NCBI GenBank assembly: GCA_020747065.1
Contig: JAGMVK010000008.1
Coordinates: forward strand, 682,001-746,000
Length of the DNA: 64,000 nucleotides
Source: Cadophora sp. MPI-SDFR-AT-0126
Taxonomy: Eukaryota; Ascomycota; Leotiomycetes; Helotiales; Ploettnerulaceae
Reading direction: 5' to 3'
How positions within the stretch are numbered: position 1 is the stretch's first letter; every line of letters starts with the position of its first letter. Below are positions 1 to 11,654 of the stretch, one piece after another. The notes below the pieces were generated by a model, which was not told the origin of the DNA, did no database searches, and saw only the letters and a list, made by a program, of their open reading frames with translations. Made by a program: the position numbers and the translations under genes.

Positions 1-685
1 GTTATTATTACGTACTTCAAGGTTGAGATCGTTGTCCTAATCTAGGTGTCATCTGTAGGTAAATTAGGGTAGTAATTGAGTGGTCTCCTAAACGGGAATA
101 TTTTGAGACGTTTTGACCACACAGCAGATATGAGTGGCGTGCTTGAAACAAGACTATAACTGAATAGGATCTCAGAAAGCCACGAGAAAGAGTTGACAAA
201 TGTCTTGGATCATGTACTAGCAACCCAACGTTCTTGTGAAATAATTGCGGTAGCATCTAATAATCTTTTTTCGACAGTCTGAGTCACGACTAGACTTTGA
301 ACAACGCAACGGGCCGGTCATTTGAGTAGTATCTATTGCAAGCTCAAGAGTACTTGTCTACAATTCGGAAATCGACGTCTGATCTTGCAAATTGTTAACG
401 AAGTCTGATTTGATATGTAGACAAGAGAAAACAAGACGAACATGGTGGAGCAGGGACTTGCCTAGCCTGAGAGCCGCATGAGTTTGAGGACCATAGAAAG
501 CTTTTACACAAGCGTTCCAAACCCTCTCCCGAAAAAAAGATCATAGTATCAAGAGCCCGAACCACAGCGCAATGGAAGAAGACTTCATTCCTAATTGAAA
601 TCTATTTTTGAATACCATGCACCAGACCCACCAAGTACCATGCCCATCCTCACAGATTCGCCCTCCCCGTTATCCCACCATGTAT
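1..685. other. Intergenic, nothing recognised
   Basis: No open frame here has a recognisable motif or convincing splice structure. It is the 3' flank of the minus-strand RidA gene. Confidence 0.6.
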
Positions 686-1193
686 TCAAGCCAGAGCAAT
701 GCATTCGATTTCGACTGGCACACCCTTTGGCAGCTGGTAGACAGCCACGCAGCTTCTCGCTGGCTTGTGTGTGAAGAACTTCTCGTATGTGGCATTCATT
801 TCCGCGAAGTTGTCCATGCTAGTCAAGAAGACATTGACCTTGACGACCTTCGAGATATCGGACCCCGCCTCCTTGAGAACTGCGGACAGGTTCTTGATGC
901 AGAGTTCGGTCATTTGGGCGATGGTTGAGGATTCGAGGGTCAGGATCGTGCCGGCGCTGTCACACGGAATTTGGCCGGAGCAGTAGATTGTGCTGGGCGT
1001 AGCAATTGCTTGGGACTGGCAAGGGTCAGATAATTTGCAAGGAAATGGAAGATAATTTTGAAGATCATGGCTGAGGAAGACGTACGTATGGTCCTGCTGC
1101 TATGGAGGGGTCAGTTTGGTTTTATGCTTGAGGTAGGGTAAAAGCATACGGAAAGCAGCATCCTTTGTGAAAACAACCTTGAAATCTGCCATG
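686..1193 (-). CDS. RidA/YjgF/YER057c/UK114 family protein (copy 1)
   Basis: Small RidA-family protein; family members hydrolyse reactive enamine/imine intermediates released by PLP enzymes to ammonia and keto acids, as trimers. Three exons are seen: ATG at 1193, an intron beginning GTATGC just after MADFKVVFTKDAAF, a short exon encoding PAGPY, a second GTACGT intron, then the long exon to the stop at 686. Joined, the conserved GPYSQA block and the YCSGQIP block appear, followed by NLSAVL, VVKVNVFLT and the C-terminal RSCVAVYQLP-PVEIE segment. The ligand-binding Arg lies in the RSCVAV motif. The protein ends IALA, with no peroxisomal signal, unlike the second copy at 32.5 kb. Family assignment is firm; substrate and compartment are not known. 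Confidence 0.9.
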
Positions 1194-1979
1194 GTGTTGT
1201 ATTGGTTTGATTTTCGAAAATTGGAGGATTTTGTACGAGGTAGTCGGCAAATTGAAGTGTTTTAGAAATTTGTTGATGTTGCGAGGTCTAGCTTTGACAA
1301 GAGGGCGCCTGAGGTGGGATGGTGGGGTTGTTTTGTTGGCGGGGTTGCTGACTAAGCCAGGACGACTTTAACGAAGCTATCTTCAACGACACTTCATCAA
1401 ACCAACCTGTCAGATCTCCACCGCCACGAAGCCTACGAGGATGCTGATTGCTGTCACGACATCTCTGTGGAATATAATGACTGAATGCCCGGTCGGAAGA
1501 TGTTTATCGGAGCTGGAAAGCCCCAGATACAGCATTTACTACCAACCAGCGCTAGATTCAGGCGAGATCTGCCTAGCAGCTCCAGCACACAGGACTTCGA
1601 AACCCCAACACGTTCATTCTACCTCGCTCTTGGATGATGTGAGACTTCACGAGGTGCCTGGATCATCTTGAGAATCCCGATCGTCACATTTCTTTTCGCA
1701 AAAGCACCATAATTCACAGAACGATAGAAACAGCTCTCGATCCTTCTCAAGGATACCAGGCCCCTGCTATCCAGCACCAAAGCCAAACCACCCCGAAAAA
1801 CACCAAAACGCCTCATTACTCGATATATTGCTAGATGGCAGTGGCAGCCTTGTCACCGAAGCAGTCTCAGCTCCATCAATCCAGTTTTACATCATTCGCC
1901 CTACCATATAGACTCACGCCTGGTGCTTCATATAGGCTCTTGCCGCTTCCACTGTTTCGGTCAGCAAACGACAGCATCA
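1194..1979. other. Intergenic between RidA copy 1 and a hypothetical gene
   Basis: Contains the promoter side of the RidA gene. Several short overlapping open frames on both strands look like chance; none has a recognisable motif. Confidence 0.5.
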
Positions 1980-2717
1980 CTACAATCGGATCGCCATACA
2001 TTGAGCATCCATCTTGGCCAGCGGAGTCATTCCCGTAGAGACATGAGCATTCCCGTACACACTCGCGTCACAGGGACAGAACATTTCACAGCCAAGATCC
2101 ATCAAATCCGGCGTTGGAAGGCGCGAGGGCCTAGGAGCTGGTGGTGGTCTCTGACTTTGCCTTGAAGGTGCTTCTGGAACTTTGGGCGGCACGTGAGAAG
2201 CACTTTTTCCACGTGGTCCCCATTCTCTCTTCGCAGCAGAGTTGGCTGATCTTTTGGCTGACGCCCGATATGCCGATGTGGTTGGCATTGCGGACTCCCT
2301 AACCTCCACGCGATGCAGTGATGCTTGAGCCTGATTGTGAGTCAGGGGGTAGAATGTCCGCGGTGGCTGAGCGGGGTACAGTTGGCCATTTCCCCGATCC
2401 TGTCTCCTAGACTTTTGAGGTCGAATGGGAGTCGAAAGAGACCAGGTAGCAGGTGAGTTGTTTGTTCTTGACACGTTTGGTGCTCCTTCGCCAGTTGAGG
2501 TCCATGACGATGGAAAAATCTCAGTTCGTTGTGAGAAAGCTGCGATCGAGATCGATGATGTTCTCTTTTGTCTGGACTTCATCTTGTATTCGTTGTCTAC
2601 TGCGGTTGAATCGAAGTGCACTTTCTTTTGGCTTTGGCTTTGCCGGGTGTCTCCTAGCAATTGTGGGGCAAGCAACGGTCCACTGGTTCTCTCACTCGAT
2701 GAGCCAGCTGCCTGCAT
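1980..2717 (-). CDS. Hypothetical Ser/Pro/Arg-rich protein
   Basis: Single uninterrupted frame of 245 codons on the minus strand. I do not recognise the family. The protein is low in hydrophobics and probably disordered: an early KKVHFD basic/acidic stretch, a central basic Ser/Arg-rich part, and near residue 200 a proline-rich PPPAPRPSRLPTPD segment followed by a Cys pair (CEMFCPCD). The proline-rich motif followed by a short Cys cluster looks like a conserved C-terminal patch rather than random translation, which is why I list it. No signal peptide or membrane segment. It could have extra exons; the stop at 1980 is close to this patch, as expected if that is the natural C-terminus. Confidence 0.5.
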   Translation of the reverse strand: MQAAGSSSERTSGPLLAPQLLGDTRQSQSQKKVHFDSTAVDNEYKMKSRQKRTSSISIAAFSQRTEIFPSSWTSTGEGAPNVSRTNNSPATWSLSTPIRPQKSRRQDRGNGQLYPAQPPRTFYPLTHNQAQASLHRVEVRESAMPTTSAYRASAKRSANSAAKREWGPRGKSASHVPPKVPEAPSRQSQRPPPAPRPSRLPTPDLMDLGCEMFCPCDASVYGNAHVSTGMTPLAKMDAQCMAIRL

Positions 2718-4028
2718 AGTTGCTGGTGACCGTTGTGTTCAATTGGGTGAGTGACCGTCTGTTCACAATGCGGGGATGTGTGGTGATAACCTCACGCCAG
2801 GTGCGAGGCTGTTACGTTGAGAGCCCAAAATCTCGCCAAGGATAGCTGACGGGTCTTGGGGCTGATGTTGACTCTCAAAGTTGATGAAACAATAGTGGTT
2901 GATGGATGGAAGTGATGAAAGCTTCACCGACGATGAGGTGTGGATGAAGGTTGATGACAGGTGGGTGCCTTGGCGAGTATGCCTCGCCGAGTGAAGCGGC
3001 GTGATGAGATCGAGGGTACCAGATATGGCTCACGTGTGGAAGTCCTCACAGGGGGCCGACGGGGCTAGAATAAATTGGGATGAGTTTGATGATGCTTGGG
3101 ATGATAGTACCGATGAGGAACGGGTATGGAAAAGAGTGTGGAAGAAAGATGGTGGGAATGGGGGGAGTGCCAGCTTTTATGGTGTGGGACTGTTGGGGCA
3201 GCCAATGAGAAGCGATCACCTCTTCAGCGGCACTGCATATCTTCCCCCTCCCCAACGGGCTTAGCGACCTGTCATCACATATACCAGGCAAGTGAGCCAA
3301 CTCCTGGAACGCCCATCACTAGACGATATACACCATCTTTACCAACTTCTCGAAGTCATCCTGGGACTCTTTCCTCTCCTTTTAGGTGGTCCGTGCACAT
3401 TCGAAGGATTTGATATGAGGTTGACAGACTCTTCCACGACAGCTGCACCCATGCCAGTATTGGAAGAACTCCTCCGAGGCTTCACAAATATTGCTAAAGT
3501 ACATTCCTTTTCAAGTCCTTCATTTGCATGAGGAAATCTCTCAAGTCTTGGGCGGCCGGCCCCTTATTTGTCCCATGCCTCACTGCCCAGCACTCCTCTT
3601 TCTTTTCCAGCAATGCTGCAAATTTCCAGTCCAGATCCAAGGCACAATTGGAAACTTAACACGAAATGTATTCGACTTAAGTCCTCTTTTGTCTACGTAC
3701 GTACTGTTGGCAATACGCGGTTGTGTTATCCTATCCTTCTCTATCTGGCCCATATCTTCACCTGGCTACATATTGTCGATTTAAAGTATGTCTTCATTGC
3801 AGTACGAATCTCGAGCCACAGAACATATCAACTGATGTCTGTAACGGTTGTAGTGCCCAAGAGAAAAACGCCATGGTTCCCAGTGTCCCCGTACCCTCCT
3901 GACTACAGGAACTGCGGAATCAACAAAGCCATCCACGTGACCTCAAGGTCTCGGCACATGAACGCACTCAACTCCCGAGCCACTCCTCCAGATACGGCTT
4001 CCAACCAAAACGTCGTTTACTACTCAAT
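2718..4028. other. Intergenic, no supported gene
   Basis: Only short overlapping frames without motifs. A plus-strand frame beginning near 3568 runs antisense through the RNase III-like gene and is treated as its shadow. Confidence 0.5.
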
Positions 4029-5140
4029 TCATTTAAGCAATGGTGTCCCACTACCACCAGACCCGTCGTCATCTCGATACCTCTTTCCATCATCTGTACT
4101 GAACCCGACATCTATCAGAACCTCCTCATTCTGCTCATTTCCCGCTTTTATGGTCAATCCCAGCTGGGCCATAACTCTTCGCGCAGCCTCGAATCCTCCA
4201 TCGAAGTATACAGCTCCAATGATGGCTTGCATGGCCCTCTCGATGGTTCTCGTTGCATCCTCTGTTCTTGCATCGTCTACTAGTAGGCGAAATGGATTCC
4301 TCGTCTTACCTTCTTGCTTCGGTATCTTGTTTCGTACCCAGCTCTCGATCTTGGTGTTCTTACCAACTTTGAAGAGGTTGCTTCTTCCGATCATGTCGTT
4401 AACGATTCGTTTCTGATTACCTGGCTTCTCGTCAGCTACTTCTGCCGCGATACAGTGGGGTAGCAGAACATACTGATCCTAAAGGTATAACACTGATCCA
4501 AGATTACCAGTTTCAAGACCTTCTTTCCCACCTTCGCAAGTTGCTTATTGCCTACCTCACACCGCCGGTACGTCTTTCCTACACATGTTATGCCCGACCC
4601 AGGACTTTCCAGCGCCTCCTCGAGCAAATCGCCATTCTGAAAAGTATATCGCAAGACTCTTTCAATGTTGACCTTGAAATGGCCACCGGCTCCCTCAGGG
4701 CAGTGTGTCAGTATGCCCCGGCGGAGCTTGAGATCGGTTCTGATGCCGCCCGAGGCATGAGATGACCAGTGTTGCTCTGCTACTATAGTCTGAGACTCGT
4801 GCAAGGGAGAGGGCTTCGCTGTCGCCTTTGAGGCAATGGATTCTGCTCTGGAAGCTGGTAATGTACTGGCATGTCGCGGGGTTGAAAGCTGGTTGTCAAA
4901 CTTTGAGTAATTAATAGTCCGGAGGCCGGGATGTCCTACGGCAAGACTTGGCGTTTCGCTTGAGTTAGTGTGGTGCTGAGGCATAGACGGCATCTGCGGG
5001 ATGCTGAAAGAGGGGATGTTGCGGATTGTGGCGCTGGGTTGTGTGTCTTCGGTGTGCGCTGGGATGGTTCGTCCGGAATCCCAGCTGTTAGCGCTGACCG
5101 CCGACAGAGCCGAGCGAGTTGGAGATGATGAGCGGCGCAT
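4029..5140 (-). CDS. RNase III-like domain protein, catalytic residues degenerate
   Basis: Two exons: 5140-4474 and 4420-4029, with a 53-bp GT..AG intron; the join reads RIS-NQKRIVND and keeps the frame. The first about 140 residues are Ser/Pro-rich and probably disordered. After that comes an RNase III-like fold: a start helix like the family's (ERVLRYTFQNGDLLEEAL), the counterpart of the signature helix (GNKQLAKVGKKVLKLV), and the second helix (ERAMQAIIGAVYFDGGFEAA). Active RNase III carries E-x-L-E-F-x-G-D in the first and D-x-x-E-A in the second; here the aligned Asp is Lys and the aligned Glu is Gln, so the protein is probably not a nuclease. No dsRNA-binding domain follows. Partner and role are unknown; a structural role such as in mitochondrial ribosome proteins is one option. 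Confidence 0.78.
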
Positions 5141-6881
5141 GGTAAGGAAAACTTATGTCTAGATGAAAGGAAGCTTCTGGGTCTTGATGGATATCAGCAG
5201 AGTTAATTTTGATCTTTGAAGACATGATTTCCTCGGTTTCATACCCCTCACAGGGGCAGTCTCTTGATTCAAGCAAAACATTGTGACCAGTTTGTTTGGA
5301 AAGTCACGGCTGTCACGAAAGCGGAATGAAAGCACGTGTATGAATAAGCCTGGGTCAGTCCGCTCGGGCTGTACCTTCATTCTCTTTTCTTGTCCGTTTC
5401 GTGGGAAGCGATGGGCTGAATAATATGTGAGATGTATCTTGAGCTACAATACCGCAGTCACACCAGCTCAGCAACTAGACACTTCTGGACAGTTGAACTC
5501 AAGTACACCGACTCTCCCAAACGGGCACAAGGAGATAATGACGCACCAGATAGAAATTATTCAGATGGCCGGCACTGACTCAAGCATGGAAATTCGAGCA
5601 ACGAGTGACAGTGTATCAGGACCGGCCCCGTGATTCTTGTGTTATTTCTTCTTCTTTTTGTCTTGTGTTTAATCGTCTTTTGCACATTCGTCTTCGTTGA
5701 TTGTTGATTTCAACAACAGCACTTGTGTGATCACCCCTTTCCGATGCGAAGGAGGCTCTAGACTGACTTACTCCACAATGGCAGCTTCAGGGCATAAGCC
5801 TTTGCATCTCGAGCTTCTGAACGAGCCTTCTTCATCATGTAGTACCTATCTCGAGATCGGCCTTAAGTTGCGTCGTTGGTTTGATGGCATTCGATGAGCG
5901 AGGTTTCGACTTGCAGAAGCCAATTTCGCATTGCTGGCTGTGGGCATCGGCTTACGATCAGGCATAGTCTTCTTGATGGGGGCCATGTTGATGGAGGATA
6001 GGGATACTGTTGGTTGGCATGTATGGGAATTTGTGCTAGACGCGTGGTGAAAGTCGGTGCAAAAGCATGGAGTCGTGATGCGTTGTGATCAGGCATCCTC
6101 TTAAAGGACTCTTGACTCGCAGTTGAGCAGCTATTTATTGGAAGGACATGATTTGTGGCGATGTCTTGTTTGATGTTAACAGGAAAAATAACAAGACGGC
6201 TCTGAGTCAAAGCTTGAGAAATTGAGCCTCGCCTTCTAAGACATCGATGCTAATAGACCGGCTTCAGTATGATTCAGTCCATGCTCAGAAGTTAGAGGGG
6301 GGAGGATCGTTAAGGCAGGGACTTGTGGTTAAAAAAACCCCGTGTTAGCGAATGATGCTGAGGAGTCATTTCTCGCTTATTTTATTGTAGAGTGCTTGTA
6401 ACGAAATAAACAAACTATTCCCGTCAATCCTGGGTTGGTCTGGCCCAGTGGGAAAGAGCGCAAAATAATAACATGGCCAAACGACTATATTCAGCCAAAG
6501 TTGCGCTGCCCCTAGTAGGGATAAGGTGCGTGGGGCCGAAGATCAGATCTTTTTTCTTGCGATTTTATCTTTTGTTTACATGAGAAAGTCAATAATAGTT
6601 TGACAGGTTTGGGGTGGATTTTTTCCTTTTTTTTTTTGACGATTCATTTTGCTGAAAGCTCGCCTCCGGCATGCTATCAAAGATATCGCTTGAAGTTCTG
6701 TCGCGCCGTGACTGGCAATTCACGTTGACGATTATCGTGAGTTCATCGCCGCCGTCGACTTCGCTTACCTGTCGCGACAGCATTTTCCCGCGAATATTGT
6801 CATCGAACCTTGTTCGAATCAGAAACATCACGCATTCCAAACCGATCCGCATCATACACTACATCACATCAAATCATCACC
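5141..6881. other. Intergenic; promoter region of J-like gene on right
   Basis: Only short frames without recognisable domains. A T-rich tract lies at about 6625-6640, roughly 250 bp upstream of the next gene's start codon. Confidence 0.5.
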
Positions 6882-7616
6882 ATGAATTCAAGCATCAACA
6901 CTCCTCCCGCCTCTCTCACCTCAGCCGAGGAGGAGATCGCCGAGTGCGAGCGGATCGTTGCTTTCGCGGAGCAGGTCATGGCCGGAACTCATGCCCGGGT
7001 CAAGATTCCACCCCACCTCGTAAGTCTCCCTGAATCCAAGAACAGCGATATCTAGCTCTTTCGAAGTGCAACAAGCAATTTCAACAGTGTAAATACTAAC
7101 AGAAGACAGCTCCAAGCTCGACAAGCCAATACCAAAGTTCCCCCCGCTCCCGTCGGTCGCCATACCCCGAAGCCAGCCATCAATTTCCACCACAACTACT
7201 ATCATGTTCTCGGTCTCGAGGAACATGTCAAACAAGACTCGATCGACCGCGCCTACAATGGCAGATGTCCGTCATTCCATTTGGGCCATATAAACTTCAT
7301 CATGCTGATTTACCCTCTAGGGGCCGAGTATAGTCCAGATTCCGAGCTCGGTCGTGCTAAGCGCGAATCCGGCAACATCAACACCATTCGGAAGGCCGAG
7401 AAGATGTACGAGAAGGTCAAGAAGGCCTACGAGATCCTGGGCAACCCTGAGCTCCGGAAGGAATACGACGCTGGTCGCATTCGCGATCGCGCCCCTCCAA
7501 ACGACTGCCCAATCGCTCGCCCTACTCCTAGTAGAGGATGCGGAGGTCGCGGAGGTCATGTTGGACGAGGACGTGGACGTAGTGGACGTGGTGGACGCGG
7601 TGGAAGACGTGGATAA
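6882..7616 (+). CDS. J-like (DnaJ-type) protein with SPD instead of HPD and an RGG tail
   Basis: Three exons: 6882-7019, 7110-7266, 7321-7616; both introns are GT..AG with a CTAAC branch in the first. ATG at 6882 sits in a CATC ACC ATG context. The 196-residue product begins with a short helix-forming segment, then a J-like domain from about residue 70: YYHVLGLEE (helix I), DSIDRAYNGRWAEYSPD (helix II and loop) and KKAYEILGNPELRKEYD (helix III-IV). The invariant HPD tripeptide needed to stimulate Hsp70 ATPase is replaced by SPD. The last about 30 residues are RGG/GRG repeats, a common RNA-binding and arginine-methylation tail. I infer an Hsp70-independent J-like protein acting on RNA or ribonucleoprotein; the domain call is solid, the role is not. 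Confidence 0.82.
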
Positions 7617-9723
7617 TGGAAGATGACTTTGGGTAGTTGACTAGTGCTTGGGGAGATTGGTGCAGGATAGACAGAGAATAAAAGCACATGAACACCCAAC
7701 AGTGACAAAAACCAAACATGTCGGAGTAAACATCATACTTGTAAGGACTAGCTGTCTTTTGCATGTCAGGCAAGATATTGTTCCGATATGGTTCCTAGGT
7801 TAGTCATGGAGGAGAATTCATACGCCGTGAGGTCTTATTTATCTTTTGGTCTTCTCGAAATTACCTAGGTATATGATCGCTGTGTTGGCAACTCGGTTGA
7901 TCATAAATACTGCCTCCATGCCTACCCGCTACATAGTAGTAGATATCCTTTGGCTGGTCTACCACAGGGGAAGAAGATCTGTTCGGATCCAACCACGTTC
8001 TTCGAAACCAGAAGTCCGCAAGGTCCCCAAGAAGCAGGCGATAACAATCAGCCATCCCCGTAAGACGTAGTCGTGGAAAGGCTTCCACGATCTTCACCCA
8101 GAAGCATCCGCCGAGCTCCAGGCCTTGAGACCTTGATGGAGCGTTGGGGATGAATTGGGGCGTGGTCTGAAGTTGGTCCAACGTCTCAGCATCTAGCAGA
8201 ATACAGGACTTCAACCGAGGGCTTCCGGCTGAAATGTGTGCTGGATCTCCAGACCAGTGTGCGTAGGTCCAGCGCCTGAAGTAGTCACTGACCTATCTCA
8301 ATCGCATGAGCAGTGTTCGCTTGTGGGAATCTCGCACTACTCACCTGACGCACAGTGGCTTCGTCCAAAGTTTCTTTGTCTTCCACGATATCATTAACGA
8401 ACCGCTCCAAGAGAACTTCATTTGGTACCGAGTTTGCCGTCTCTGGCATCCCCTTCGGCCAGTAATGTTTGAGCTCATACGCCGCCCTAAGGCCCCGTGG
8501 ACCCTGTATCCCGAGAGATCAATTCTGAATCAAGCCAGCTCAATCAGGGTGTCTTGATTGCCCATCAGGCTTGATTTCCTGGCTGATAGTTTCGATAAAG
8601 CTTCAATAGTCCATTTACCTGCACAGTTGACGCTGAATGTCAGGACGCTGACTTGCCCTTCTGTGCTGGTGACCTGCTGGATCTATCCGTCGAAGGGTGT
8701 TAACGAAATGCGAATAACAAAGGACGGTAGAAGGATATGCCTATGTATTCAACCTCTCACCCTATCAATGCTAAAAGCACCTGAGAAGAAACCTCTTCAT
8801 TAGAGACTTCGGCGTTAAGCTGGAAGCTCTTTTGGAGGTGCTATCTTACTACCTTTGGCAAGACGAAAACAATGGATTCACTCTCGTGCATCAAAAGAGC
8901 GCCCAAGTCGTAGCTATTCCGATTCCCAAGTACGTTACATGTTCGCTAGGAAGTGATGTCGTTGATCTCTGTTCCCCTTCGGGAGCTGAGTGAAGTTTGA
9001 CCTGGGCGGTCGCGCGCGGCAGAACACAAGAATGTCACCTCTTGTGGATTTCCATGACTTTAGTTTGAAGGAGATTCTCATATATCCTAAGTAAAAGTAA
9101 CGTCGATGTCATTCCACTTCATTTGGCATGAGAGATCAAAGGTCTACAGACTCATACTGTGATTACATGAGCCTACAGAACGATTGCCATGGATACAGGT
9201 CTCGGATTTCATCCTGTGAGGAAAATCTCACTCCTCCCAAGACTCTCCAAAGCCACCCTTTATTGAAGGAAACGCTCAGATCAGCTTTCCAGCTCCAAGC
9301 AATAGAAATGTTAAGCAACTTGGAGCCAACTTCCAGTGGAACGGGTATAAAGTCTCCAAGTGATGAGCCGTCCTCGGCACGGCGCCTGAAAAAGACATCC
9401 GACGGAGCCACTAGACCGGCCAACTTCAAGCCCTCATTGTAAGCGTCAATCAGTGTCCTATCATGACACATTGGGCCTCCAACGAGGACCCAGTAATGGA
9501 TTCTGGAATCCAAGGAAAGCTCTAAGCAGAAGCTGTCATTGCACCACTTTACCCCCCCGCAATGCGGGGTATGTTTGCACGAGGATGACGAGCTCCGTTT
9601 TGACTCTGGTACAAGTATCCCCAGTCTCTGTTTGATTCTCCTTTCTTTTGTTATACCACTACCCTTAGTAAACTTGATTTACATTTGAGATTCTGTCTTC
9701 ATTTCCGTAATTCCACTCTCAAG
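7617..9723. other. About 2 kb without a confident gene; possible decayed coding sequence
   Basis: Open frames with protein-like composition appear piecemeal: minus strand 7861-8214 (117 codons, aromatic-rich, containing DFWFRRTWLD) and 9163-9513 (116 codons), and a plus-strand stretch near 8790-8960 reading like LEALLEVLSYYLWQDENNG. I could not join any of them through good splice sites into one product, nor recognise a family. The pieces may be remnants of one or more genes. Confidence 0.4.
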
Positions 9724-10878
9724 ATGCGCGCTCAAGATCTACCTTCCTTCAAGGACATGCCAGCCGTCAAAGGCATGCCTCATGGCGCAGCATGGGGGCT
9801 CTTTGACAAGGACGGCAAACGTGACAACTGCGGAACACTCAATCTCCTTACCCCCGAAATCGCCAAAGAAGCCCAAAAAGAAATCCGATCTGGAACCAGC
9901 GTTGCCCTGAAGTGAGTCTCGTTCCACTCCCTCACTTACCCCTTGACCAGAAAGAACAAACATGCTAACCGCAAGTTTCAGCTGGGGACTCGAAAACGTC
10001 CACGAACCAGGCTTCACACGTGAGAAAGCCCAACATCATTTCAAAGATCTGAAACCCCTCGGCTTCTTCGCCTGGGACGATCTCATCCACATCAACACCC
10101 AGAGCGGCTCCCAATGGGACGGCTTCCGGCACTGGGGCCACCAAGAGACAGGTCTCTACTACAACGGCCTCAAGCACGAAGAAATCCCCGACCCCAAGCA
10201 CATCTCTGACAACAGCCAACACCACTGGACCGAACGAGGCGGGATCGTGGGCCGAGGCGTGCTCATCGACTATGCGTTGTGGGCCGAGAAGAAAGGAATT
10301 GCGTATTCTGCAACTAGCAGACATGAGATTAGTGTTCAGGGCGTGGAAGAGATTGCTAGGGATCAAGGGGTGGAGTTCAGACCGGCGGATATTCTGATTA
10401 TTAGGAGTGGGTGGGTTAAGTGGTATAATGGCGCGAGTGATGAGGAGAGGATTGCGAAGGCGAAGAACGGGCATGAGTTTATTGGGTTGGCGGGGAATGA
10501 GGAGAGTGTGGAGTGGCTTTGGGATCATCATTTTGCGGCTGTCGCTGGGGACGCCATTGCGTTTGAGGCGTGGCCTCCTAAGGCTCCGTATAGTATGTTA
10601 CTGTTCTTCCTAGTCCTCTTGCTTGTCCTCGTGTACCTCTCCCCCGCTCGTCTTCGAAATTTTCTTCAAAAGACTGCATATGCTGACCGCGTTCCTTTCC
10701 AGGACTCCACGATCACTTCCTCGCCTTCTGGGGAACTCCTATCGGCGAACTCTGGAACTTGGAAGGGCTAGCTGAAGCGTGCAAGCGCGAGAACAAGTAC
10801 AGTTTCATGCTTGCTAGCGCCCCGTTGAATATTCAAGGCGGAGTTGCGAGTCCTCCAAATGCTATTGCTATTCTGTAA
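9724..10878 (+). CDS. Cyclase-family (kynurenine-formamidase-like) metal-dependent hydrolase
   Basis: Three exons: 9724-9911, 9982-10592, 10703-10878, giving 324 residues in frame. This is the fungal form of the cyclase superfamily (PF04199), relatives of bacterial kynurenine formamidase and of isatin hydrolase. Visible landmarks: the N-terminal DNCGTLNLLTPE block, the GSQWDGFRHWGH segment around residue 125 that holds the metal-binding Asp and His residues, GRGVLIDY, the substrate-loop ILIIRSGW, the AGDAIAFEAWP block, and the C-terminal LHDHFLAFWGTPIGE motif carrying further ligands. No signal peptide, so probably cytosolic. The substrate cannot be read from sequence; fungal members act on various cyclic amides or are uncharacterised. 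An upstream in-frame ATG at 9685 would add 13 residues; 9724 fits the family start better. Confidence 0.88.
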
Positions 10879-11654
10879 ATATTAGACTGGTAATTAGGCA
10901 GGAATTTTTGGGTGTCATGCTCCAATATCAATTCAGTGTGGAAAATGAGCGTATTGGAACTTGCCATTGCTTTTTCGTGTTGAGTTTATTTCAAAGACTG
11001 AGCCAATGTGTATCGTCGTTAGAAGAAGGTAATGAAAACAATACCTCTACAAGGTTAAGCGAAGGCTTCAATGGGGACCATGATGCATCACGTAATCCGT
11101 GCTTAAATTCAGGAGACATCAAAAGAGAGAATGATAGAGAGGCGGAGTCGACTGTTGAGAACAAGAACCGGAGCACAAGGAATTTAAGTCGGGGAAGCAT
11201 CTTTTAGCATGTCCAATAGCACACTTTAAATCACGACCTATGAAACAGTCCGTCAGCGCGCGGGGCTGAACGAGCCTCAATGCAAACCATTGAGAGAAGA
11301 TGGTTGTTTATTCTAATCATCGGGCCTCCGCCTAATTGGCTAGCTAGGTACTTACAGATCGATCCATGAATCCTTCATTCCTGCCTTCGCAATCCTGTAT
11401 TTAACATATGGTCTTCCAATCTTCCAATTCGCCACCTCCGATCCAATCCCACGCTTAGAATCATGCTCAATCGCCCAAAAGAAATCCAGATCCAACGCCG
11501 TGAACCCCCATAACTACAAACGCCGCGCAATGCAACGATAAACTCAGTGCTCCTTCCAGTCGATACATACTCACACAAAATCTCGATATCATAGTAGAGA
11601 AATGAAAGAGGAGAGTAGATAGGCAAGGAGCATAGGCATAATTGGCCTTCTGCT
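10879..11654. other. Intergenic between convergent cyclase and RMD5 genes
   Basis: Holds the 3' ends of two convergent genes. No open frame with recognisable content. Confidence 0.55.

Noticed and set aside
3568..4416. 282-codon plus-strand open frame
   Set aside because: It lies antisense to the RNase III-like exons, which explain the sequence much better.
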